Shown in pieces: positions 57,509 through 64,000 of a stretch of DNA of 64,000 bases. The position numbers and the translations under genes were made by a program. Numbering within the stretch: position 1 is the first letter of the stretch; the number at the start of each line of letters is the position of its first letter. Source of the DNA: Paraburkholderia sp. NMBU_R16 (lineage in GTDB: Bacteria; Pseudomonadota; Gammaproteobacteria; Burkholderiales; Burkholderiaceae); assembly GCF_013282575.1 (NCBI RefSeq), contig NZ_JAAAYE010000021.1, forward strand, positions 1-64,000, read 5' to 3'. Under the pieces are notes generated by a model. That model saw only the letters and a program-made list of their open reading frames with translations. It searched no databases and had not been told where the DNA came from.

Positions 57509-58449
57509 TGAATGCCGACTTCTGGCGCAACGCCGCCTTGCTCTTGTTGCTTGCCGTCATCACGTTGTGGCTCGTCTTGCGCGGCACGAGCAAGCGCGCG
57601 CGCATCGCCCAACGGGTCCGGCAAAGCACGGTGCGCGGCGGCAGCAACGCCCAGACCGCCGCGGCCGCGATCAATGTGCCGAAACGGCTCGCCACACGCG
57701 TGGCCTCGATTGGCGAGCGCATGCCTGTCGTGCAGGCGGAAGACCGTGCGAAGCTCGCGACACGACTGGCCAGTGCCGGCTTTCGCGACCGGCGCGCCGT
57801 AGCGGTGATGTCGGGACTCAAGGTTGTCGTCGGCGCCTGCCTCGCTTTGAGCGCGATCGCGCTCGGCGGGCATCTGCCTAAACTCGGGCAATTCTTTATG
57901 TTCCGCGTTCTGCTGATGGCCGGCGCCTTCGTGATCGGCATGATGCTGCCGGAGTACGCAATGGGTTTTCTCATCCGGCGCCGCCGCCGGGCGATCGCCG
58001 TTGCCCTGCCCGATGCGCTCGACCTGCTTGTCATCTGCACGAACGCCGGCAACAGCCTCGTAGTAGCGATCAAGCGCGTCGCAACCGAGCTGCGGATCAT
58101 CTGCCCGCCGCTAGCCGACGAACTCAGCGTGACCGCGGACGAGCTCAGCCTCGGCGGCGATAGCGGTCTCGCGCTGCACGCCATGGCGGGACGCATCGGC
58201 CTGTCCTCGGTGCGCGCGCTCGTGACCACGCTCGTGCAGGCCCAGAAGTACGGCACGCCGATCACACAGGCGCTGCGCACGTTATCGCGTACGGAGCGCT
58301 CGATGCAAATGGTCGCGCTCGAAGAAAAGGCCGCGAAGCTCGCACCGAAGATGACGCTGCCGATGATGCTGTTCATCATGCCGACCGTGGCGCTCATTGC
58401 GGTCGGCCCGGCCGCCATCCGGCTCGTCGCCGTATTTCGTCACCATTGA
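57505..58449 (+). CDS. tadC: Tad pilus inner-membrane protein TadC
   Basis: This 314-residue second GspF-family platform protein partners TadB. It has an N-terminal helix (AALLLLLAVITLWLVL), a helix pair near residues 105-155, LPDALDLLVICTNAGNSLVVAIKRVATEL, LVTTLVQAQKYGTPITQALRTLS and a C-terminal helix LPMMLFIMPTVALIAVGPAAI. The start is one of two consecutive ATG codons (57505 or 57508). Confidence 0.93.
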   Translation: MMNADFWRNAALLLLLAVITLWLVLRGTSKRARIAQRVRQSTVRGGSNAQTAAAAINVPKRLATRVASIGERMPVVQAEDRAKLATRLASAGFRDRRAVAVMSGLKVVVGACLALSAIALGGHLPKLGQFFMFRVLLMAGAFVIGMMLPEYAMGFLIRRRRRAIAVALPDALDLLVICTNAGNSLVVAIKRVATELRIICPPLADELSVTADELSLGGDSGLALHAMAGRIGLSSVRALVTTLVQAQKYGTPITQALRTLSRTERSMQMVALEEKAAKLAPKMTLPMMLFIMPTVALIAVGPAAIRLVAVFRHH

Positions 58450-58461
58450 ATGGCCGTTTCC

Positions 58462-58490
58462 GTTTTGTTTTTGGTTTTTGTTTTTGTTTC
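58462..58490 (+). repeat. T-rich (GTTTTT)-type repeat before tadD
   Basis: About four imperfect repeats of G followed by four to five T lie just upstream of the tadD ribosome binding site. The frame is open through them from an ATG at 58450, directly after the tadC stop. Confidence 0.6.
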
Positions 58491-58500
58491 TGGAGGTGGC

Positions 58501-59370
58501 ATGACCACACCCCGCCCCACCCGCTCGAATCGCGCCTTGCTGGCGCTCTGCACGTCGATTGCGGCAGCGCTGCTCATGGCGGGCTGCGCGAGTAATCACT
58601 ACGTGGTGCCGCAGCCGGTGCCCGTCAGCCATATTCCCGACGCGAACGCCGACTTGCATATAGCTGAAAGCGCGCTCGGAGCGGGCGACACCCAGTTGGC
58701 CCTCTCCCTCTTCGAGAAGCTTTTGAAGGCCGATCCGCAATCGCGGCCCGCGCAATTGGGTCTCGCCGATACGATCTATCAGACGGGCGACCTTGCCCGA
58801 GCCAGCGTGCTCTATGCGCGCGTCGCGGCTTCGGCCCCCGACGATCCGCGCACCCAACTGGGACTCGCGCGCATCGCGCTACGCCAGCGGCATTTGGGCG
58901 AAGCGGAGCAGCGCTACCGCAAGTTGACCTCGGCCTATCCCGATAACGCGGTGGCGGCCGAGGGACTCGGAGCGACGCTGGACCTGTTGGGCCGGCATGA
59001 AGAGGCGCAGGCTGTCTATCGCGCCGCGCTGGAACGCCACCCCGAAGTTCAGGGCCTCAAGGCAGACCTGGGGTTGTCGCTCGTGCTCTCGGGCCAGGCG
59101 CGAGCCGGCGCGAACGTATTGCTCGACATTGCGAGCCTGGCCGATGCGCCTCCGCAAGCGCGCCAGAACCTCGCGCTCGCCTATGGCTTGCTCGGCAACG
59201 GCGAGGCGGCCAAGCGCATTCTCGTATCGGAGATGCCGGCCGAATCGGCCGAAGACAATCTGCGTTTCTATCGCGACTTGCGTGAACGATTGACGGCACA
59301 AGTCGGCAGCGGCGCGCACGCGGTACCGGTGCCGGGAGACGGCATTTCGTCGGGCGGAGCCATTCGATGA
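58501..59370 (+). CDS. tadD: Tad pilus TPR lipoprotein TadD
   Basis: This 289-residue lipoprotein with lipobox LLMAGC (Cys about 29) is followed by five or six TPR-like repeats (SALGAGDTQLALSLFEKLLKADPQ; GLADTIYQTGDLARASVLYARVAASAPD; GLGATLDLLGRHEEAQAVYRAALERHP in pieces). TadD is needed for secretin function in Tad systems. The start at 58501 follows TGGAGGTGGC. A start at 58450 is possible but would put 17 residues before the signal. Confidence 0.9.
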   Translation: MTTPRPTRSNRALLALCTSIAAALLMAGCASNHYVVPQPVPVSHIPDANADLHIAESALGAGDTQLALSLFEKLLKADPQSRPAQLGLADTIYQTGDLARASVLYARVAASAPDDPRTQLGLARIALRQRHLGEAEQRYRKLTSAYPDNAVAAEGLGATLDLLGRHEEAQAVYRAALERHPEVQGLKADLGLSLVLSGQARAGANVLLDIASLADAPPQARQNLALAYGLLGNGEAAKRILVSEMPAESAEDNLRFYRDLRERLTAQVGSGAHAVPVPGDGISSGGAIR

Positions 59371-59810
59371 AACCGCGTCGGCATCTCGGCAGGCATCGCC
59401 GCACACGCGCGGGCGGCATCGTCTCGCTCGAGTTCGTGCTCATGCTGCCGTTCTTGCTGATGCTGATGCTCGGGATCATCGACATGAGCCTGCTGCTTTG
59501 CGACAAGGCAATCATTACGAACGCCGCGGGCGCCGCGGCGCGTCAGGGCGTGGTGTTGCGTTCGACGCCCTACACAACGACCCAGATCCAGAACGTCGCG
59601 TTGACCTTCATGCAGGGCAGCCTCGTGAGTGGCGGGACGGCCACGACGCCGACAGTCACTCCGTCGGGCAGTTGCTTGACGATCGGCAGCGGCAATGCAC
59701 TGCAAGTGACGATCAAGTACACGTATAACGGGCTCATGGTCGGCTCGGCATTCAGCGCGCTGACGGGTCCTCTCACGCTAACAGCCACGGCGGTAATGAA
59801 CTGTGAATGA
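59367..59810 (+). CDS. tadE: Tad pseudopilin TadE
   Basis: This 147-residue TadE-family minor pilin has a basic leader then the prepilin-type motif RAGGIVSLEFVLMLPFLLMLMLGIIDMSLL, with Glu at +5 after the Gly. It overlaps tadD by 4 bases (ATGA) and the next gene by 8. It is processed by TadV by family analogy. Confidence 0.88.
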   Translation: MKPRRHLGRHRRTRAGGIVSLEFVLMLPFLLMLMLGIIDMSLLLCDKAIITNAAGAAARQGVVLRSTPYTTTQIQNVALTFMQGSLVSGGTATTPTVTPSGSCLTIGSGNALQVTIKYTYNGLMVGSAFSALTGPLTLTATAVMNCE

Positions 59811-60909
59811 GCGCCTTTACTCGAGCGAACTCAATTCCGCTGCGATTGGGCCGTTAGCTGCTGGTCCCGGCCACTCGCGCCGGTGGCCAGGCCGTTCCAA
59901 AGAGCGTGGATCGGCTGCGCTCTGGTTCTTGTTCACCTTGCCGCTGTTGCTGATGTTCGGCGCTTTCGCGGTCGATGTTCCGCGCTTTTTCGCCGTCAGC
60001 CACGAATTGCAGAATGCAGCCGATGCAGCGGCGCTCGCCGGTGCCGGCGCGCTCACGACGGGTTCCACTGTGCCCAACTGGACGGCGGCCGCAGCATCTG
60101 CAACGGCCGCGGTCCCATTGAACATATCGGACGGCGTCAAGCTATCGACCGGAACGGTCAAGACCGGCTACTGGGACGTCGCCGCGACGTCCCCGACTTT
60201 GGTTGCGCCCAGCGCGGTCATCCTACCGCCTCTTTCAGGGCACATGCCCGAACCAGCCGTGCAGGTCACCGTCACGCGAGATGCGAGTACCAACGGCGGA
60301 CTCGTCACACTCTTGCTCGGCGCGCTGCTCGGCATGCCGTCCACCTCCGATAGCGCAACGTCCGTCGCGGTCATTACGCCGCCCTCGGCGCTCCCGGCCG
60401 GCGGGCTTTTTCCCGTCGTAATGGATCAGTGCGTCTACAACCAATATTGGGACAGCACGACGAATCAGCCGAAGCTCGACGCGGCCGGCCAACCCAAATC
60501 GTTCTCAATCGGCAACGGCGCCACCTATGGCGGCTCATGCGAAGCCGGGCAGTGGACTTCGTTCAAAACCGTCGCAAACGATACGCCGACCATCCGCGGA
60601 CTCATCACCAACGGCAATCCTACCGCGTTGTCGATTGGGGACAGCATCTACGTTCAGCCAGGCGTAAAAGACACGATCTACAGCAGCGTGCCGACGGGTG
60701 TCACCGTTGTTATGCCTGTCGGCACCAATGTTTCGACGAGCGGTAGCACGCCGATCGTCGCGTTCGCCGCCTTCCACATCGATACGTCGAACGGCGCCAG
60801 CTCCAAGTACATTACCGGCCATTTCGTCGCAGGCTTCAAGATACCCACTCAGGCATCGGGCATTGGCACCGGCTACGGCAGCTATGTGGCACCGCGGATC
60901 GCGTATTGA
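59803..60909 (+). CDS. tadG: TadG-related pilus assembly protein
   Basis: This 368-residue Tad-like protein has the N-terminal putative Flp pilus-assembly motif GSAALWFLFTLPLLLMFGAFAVDVPRFFAVSHELQNAADAAALAGAGAL in pieces (residues about 36-85). A long Ser/Thr/Gly-rich extracytoplasmic region follows, with no von Willebrand A domain recognised by eye. GTG at 59803 is the start. It overlaps tadE and is the last gene of the locus. Confidence 0.85.
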   Translation: MNERLYSSELNSAAIGPLAAGPGHSRRWPGRSKERGSAALWFLFTLPLLLMFGAFAVDVPRFFAVSHELQNAADAAALAGAGALTTGSTVPNWTAAAASATAAVPLNISDGVKLSTGTVKTGYWDVAATSPTLVAPSAVILPPLSGHMPEPAVQVTVTRDASTNGGLVTLLLGALLGMPSTSDSATSVAVITPPSALPAGGLFPVVMDQCVYNQYWDSTTNQPKLDAAGQPKSFSIGNGATYGGSCEAGQWTSFKTVANDTPTIRGLITNGNPTALSIGDSIYVQPGVKDTIYSSVPTGVTVVMPVGTNVSTSGSTPIVAFAAFHIDTSNGASSKYITGHFVAGFKIPTQASGIGTGYGSYVAPRIAY

Positions 60910-61194
60910 ACATGCCCGGACCGACATCGCACCCGCAAGAGTCGCGCTATTGCTATCGGCGCTCATGCGTGATCGGCTGGACGATCATAGGCGGAGGGGT
61001 GCCAGCACCCGGTGCATACGGATTCCGTACCGGATCCATCTTGTAGGGACCTTAGCAAGTTTATGTTCAATCAATAAACTCGCATCTTAGCGGGACGTTC
61101 GCTGCCGTCAACAGTTAGCTTCGGACGGCGTCGTCCCCTCGCAGAGCGATCGAATTGCTGCGCCGACCCGTGCTCGCGGGATGTATAAAACGAA
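60910..61194. other. Intergenic region after the Tad locus
   Basis: No gene is recognised. A small GGGTG-ccag-CACCC hairpin lies at 60997-61010 without a following T-run. No clear terminator for the tad operon on the plus strand is visible in this stretch. Confidence 0.5.
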
Positions 61195-61225
61195 ACCGGC
61201 GAGCTGGATTGCCGCTCGCCGGTTC
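61195..61225 (-). terminator. Terminator between the tad locus and the efflux operon
   Basis: Arms ACCGGCGAGC and GCTCGCCGGT flank a 9-base loop. On the minus strand the hairpin is followed by a T-rich stretch (TTCGTTTTAT), so it ends the efflux operon. It lies about 28 bases past the oprM stop. Confidence 0.75.
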
Positions 61226-61252
61226 AAAATCATTTTGAAAAGCGCGGCCGCC

Positions 61253-62788
61253 TCAACTAGCCGGCGCCTTCACCGCCGAAGCCCCGCCTTGCGGCACCTG
61301 GGCAGGCAACGACCCATAATCCGTCCCCGCGTCCGCCGGCCTCGGTGTCTCACCCGTCTGCTGCACCCACCCACCGCCGAGCGCCACATACAGATCAACA
61401 AGACTGGTCAGCCGTGCGACACGCGCATTGATCAGCGATTGCTGCGCCGAATACAAATTGGTCTGCGCGGTCAACACCTGCAGATAACTATCGACGCCAT
61501 TCCGATACCGCAGCTGCGACAAATCAAGCGCCCGCTGCTCCGCATTCGTATTGCGCTCGAGCGCACCGATCTGCGCATCATAAGTACTCCGCGCCGCGAG
61601 CCCATCGGCCACATCCCGAAACGCCGACTGAATCGCCTTCTCATACTTCGCGATCTCGATCCGCTTCTGAATATTGGCAAGATCGAGATTTGCGATATTC
61701 CGCCCACCCTCAAAAATCGGCAGCGAAATTTGCGGTGTAAAACTCCAAGCCGCCGACCCAGGCTTGAACAATCCACCAAGCGTCAAGCTCTCGGTACCAG
61801 CCGAACCCGTCAGCGAAATCTTCGGGAAAAACGCCGCACGTGCCGCGCCGATATTCGCATTCGCCGCGCGCAGCGAAGCCTCCGCTTCCATGATGTCGGG
61901 TCGGCGCGTCAACAAATCGGACGGCAGCCCCGCCGGGATATCGCTCAAAAGCGCCTGATCGCCAAGCGAGCGGCCGGGCGGCAGATCGTCGGGCAGCGAC
62001 TGCCCGATCAGCAGCGCGAGTGCGTTTTCCGCCTGCGCACGCGAACGGGCCTGTGCTTCGCGATTTGCCTTCGCCTGCTCGACGACCGTCTCCGCCTGAC
62101 GCAACGAAAGCTCGGAGCCCGTGCCGTTATCGAATTGCAGCTTTGTCAGATCGTAGGAGCTCTGCGCCGATTTCAGCGTGTCTTCGGTCACCTTGAGCAG
62201 ATCGTCGAACGCGAGCATCTGCAGATACTCGTCGGCCACCTGCGAGACGAGCGAAATCTCAGCCGCTTTGCGCGCCTGCGCCGTCGAGAGATATTGCTCG
62301 AGCGCCTGGTCCTTGAGACTGCGTATACGGCCCCAAAAGTCGATTTCCCAGGAAGCGTCGAGCCCGACCGAATATGTCCGCGAAATCGTCTTGCCGAAAA
62401 AGCTCAAATCCTTCGGCGTACGCGAGACGCTTTCCTGGCCCGACGCATCGAGCGTCGGGAACAGGTCGGCACGCGTGATGCGATATTGCGCACGCGCCTG
62501 ATCGACATTGAGCACGGATACGCGCAAGTCCCGGTTGTTCGCCAGCGCGATCTCGATGAGCCGCTGCAAGCGCTCGTCGACGAAAAAGTTCTTCCAGCCG
62601 ATATCGGCCGCCGCTTGACCGCCGGCACTGCGGCCCGGCGTGCCGGCCGGCTGCGTGGCATAAACGCCCGAACTCGGGAACGCCGCAGCTACCGGCGGCG
62701 CCGGGCGCTCGTACTTGGGCTGGAACGAGCAGCCCGCGGCAAACACCGCAACCGCGATCGCAATCAGGGAATGGTTTCGCATCTGCAT
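61253..62788 (-). CDS. oprM: Outer-membrane efflux lipoprotein (OprM/NodT family)
   Basis: This 511-residue outer-membrane factor is the exit duct for an RND pump. It has lipobox FAAGC with Cys about 20, PKYERPAPPVAAAFP, then two repeated coiled-coil halves with WEIDFWGRIRSLKDQALEQYLST, LTRRPDIMEAEASLRAANANIGAARAAFFPKISLTGS in pieces and FRDVADGLAARSTYD. The C-terminal tail has a QTGETPRPADAG stretch. Start at 62788 follows AAGGAC; an ATG two codons later is possible. It lies 1 base after the RND gene stop. Confidence 0.93.
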   Translation of the reverse strand: MQMRNHSLIAIAVAVFAAGCSFQPKYERPAPPVAAAFPSSGVYATQPAGTPGRSAGGQAAADIGWKNFFVDERLQRLIEIALANNRDLRVSVLNVDQARAQYRITRADLFPTLDASGQESVSRTPKDLSFFGKTISRTYSVGLDASWEIDFWGRIRSLKDQALEQYLSTAQARKAAEISLVSQVADEYLQMLAFDDLLKVTEDTLKSAQSSYDLTKLQFDNGTGSELSLRQAETVVEQAKANREAQARSRAQAENALALLIGQSLPDDLPPGRSLGDQALLSDIPAGLPSDLLTRRPDIMEAEASLRAANANIGAARAAFFPKISLTGSAGTESLTLGGLFKPGSAAWSFTPQISLPIFEGGRNIANLDLANIQKRIEIAKYEKAIQSAFRDVADGLAARSTYDAQIGALERNTNAEQRALDLSQLRYRNGVDSYLQVLTAQTNLYSAQQSLINARVARLTSLVDLYVALGGGWVQQTGETPRPADAGTDYGSLPAQVPQGGASAVKAPAS

Positions 62789-62789
62789 G

Positions 62790-64000
62790 TCACTGTCCTT
62801 CATTGCGGGGACCGCCGCCCGCGCCACTGTTACCGCCGTTGCCATCATTGCCGCCATGGCCGTCCCCACGCTCACCGCCATCTTCCAGCTTCGGCGCATG
62901 ATGCGCTTGGGCCAAGCGCGCGGCTTCGTCGGGATCCTCGGTCTCGCCGGAGAACTTCGCGCGAATGACGACGAAGAACATCGGGATGAAGAAAATGGCC
63001 AGGAACGTTGCGGTCAGCATCCCGCCGATCACGCCCGTACCGATCGCGTGCTGGCTGGCGGAGCCCGCGCCGTTGCTGATCGCAAGCGGCATCACGCCCA
63101 GAATGAACGCCAGCGATGTCATCAGAATCGGCCGCAACCGCAGCCGCGATGCTTCCATCGCCGCCTCGACAGGTCCCATGCCTTCCTTGTGCTGCAACTC
63201 GCGCGCGAATTCGACGATCAGAATCGCGTTCTTCGCCGAAAGCCCCACCGTCGTCAGCAGACCGACTTGGAAGAACACGTCGTTCTCGAGCCCGCGCACC
63301 GTGGCGGCCAGCAGTGCGCCGATCACGCCCAGCGGCACCACCATGATGACCGAGAACGGAATCGACCAGCTTTCATACAGCGCGGCAAGACACAGGAACA
63401 CGACGAGGATCGAGATGCCGTACAAAATCGGCGCCTGCGAACCCGACTGGAGTTCCTGATACGAGAGCCCCGTCCATGCGTAGCCGATCCCGGCCGGCAG
63501 TTTCGCGGCGAGCCGTTCCATGGCCGTCATGGCCTGTCCCGTACTCTTGCCGGCCGCGGCCTGCCCTTGAATCTCGACCGCCGAGATCCCGTTGAAGCGT
63601 TCCAGTTTCGGCGAGCCGTAGGTCCATTGCCCCGACGCGAACGCTGTGAACGGCACCATGGCGCCCGAGCCGTTACGCACGTACCACTTCGACATATCCT
63701 CGGGCGACATCCGGAACGGTGCATCGGACTGCAGGTAGACCTTCTTGATCCGGTTGTCCGTATCGAGGAAGTTGTTCACGTACTTCGACGCCCAGGCAAT
63801 CGAGAACGTCTGGTCGATCGCTTCCGCGGTGACGCCGAGCGCCTGCGCTTTTTCGCGGTCGATATCGACTTTGAACTGCGGCGTGTCATTCAAGCCGTTC
63901 GGCCGGACCAGCGCAAGCGTCGGATCCTTGGCCGCCATCCCGAGCAACTGATCGCGCGCCGCCATCAGCGCCTCGTGACCATGCCCCGCGTTGTCGGTCA
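62790..64000 (-). CDS. RND multidrug efflux pump, HAE1/AcrB family (C-terminal part, cut by window)
   Basis: The frame is open to the window edge, giving about 403 residues of the C-terminal portion of an AcrB-type inner-membrane proton/drug antiporter. Visible blocks are [56 protein letters not shown], then helices with [56 protein letters not shown] and [17 protein letters not shown] tail of about 50 residues rich in Gly, Asn, His and Asp follows the last helix. Substrates are unknown. Confidence 0.93.
   Translation of the reverse strand, partial: TDNAGHGHEALMAARDQLLGMAAKDPTLALVRPNGLNDTPQFKVDIDREKAQALGVTAEAIDQTFSIAWASKYVNNFLDTDNRIKKVYLQSDAPFRMSPEDMSKWYVRNGSGAMVPFTAFASGQWTYGSPKLERFNGISAVEIQGQAAAGKSTGQAMTAMERLAAKLPAGIGYAWTGLSYQELQSGSQAPILYGISILVVFLCLAALYESWSIPFSVIMVVPLGVIGALLAATVRGLENDVFFQVGLLTTVGLSAKNAILIVEFARELQHKEGMGPVEAAMEASRLRLRPILMTSLAFILGVMPLAISNGAGSASQHAIGTGVIGGMLTATFLAIFFIPMFFVVIRAKFSGETEDPDEAARLAQAHHAPKLEDGGERGDGHGGNDGNGGNSGAGGGPRNEGQ

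Noticed and set aside
61181-62968. 595-codon open frame opposite oprM
   Set aside because: Antisense shadow of the outer-membrane factor. Composition is Arg-rich and unlike a protein.

Overview
The window is 64 kb of GC-rich chromosomal DNA. It suggests a betaproteobacterium of the Burkholderiaceae (Burkholderia, Paraburkholderia or Trinickia type). The reasons are the run sodB-xseA-lpxK-kdsB-adk, the kynR/kynBUA cluster order, a DUF3579 gene beside argF, and the general codon character. This placement is inferred from gene content and order. No rRNA, tRNA or CRISPR array was seen.

Region 1 (1-26.4 kb) is mostly housekeeping. It opens with a probable transposase remnant at the left edge. Then follow Fe-superoxide dismutase, exonuclease VII large subunit, the lipid A/KDO genes lpxK-ycaR-kdsB, adenylate kinase, a HSD10-like SDR, sirB1-murJ, rpsT, argF, murB, yajQ, plsY, ybaK, the queG-ogt-xerD operon, the tsaE-amiC overlap, pirin, a thioredoxin-TPR chaperedoxin, tcdA, pdxH, cfa, a DUF72 protein and msrA.

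Region 2 (26.7-34.1 kb) holds a flavin reductase, the kynurenine pathway (kynR divergent from kynB-kynU-kynA, tryptophan to anthranilate), and a zinc uptake operon (zur-znuA-znuC-znuB) with a clear Zur-box palindrome upstream. ZnuC carries a histidine-rich tail.

Region 3 (34.1-44.5 kb) is a polyol utilisation regulon in two converging units. The plus-strand unit encodes a D-arabinitol 4-dehydrogenase, a xylulokinase and a SorC-family regulator. The minus-strand unit encodes a sorbitol dehydrogenase, a complete sugar/polyol ABC importer and a HAD phosphatase. The two promoters are near copies of each other: TTGAC(A/T), 17 bp, GATCAT. Each is overlaid by operator-like 12-mers (GANC-N4-GNTC) at exactly 19-bp spacing, two copies at one promoter and three at the other. 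This looks like the shared operator array of the SorC regulator and is the strongest new signal in the window.

Region 4 (44.6-49.5 kb) has a RelB/DinJ antitoxin followed by only the first codons of its toxin (a decayed toxin-antitoxin pair), a DUF1275 membrane protein, the glutathione-dependent formaldehyde pair adhC-fghA, and a second xylulokinase-like kinase. Region 5 (50.0-60.9 kb) is a complete Tad/Flp pilus locus, many of whose genes overlap by a few bases. Region 6 (61.2 kb to the end) is an OprM-type outer-membrane factor and the C-terminal part of an RND pump, cut by the window edge.
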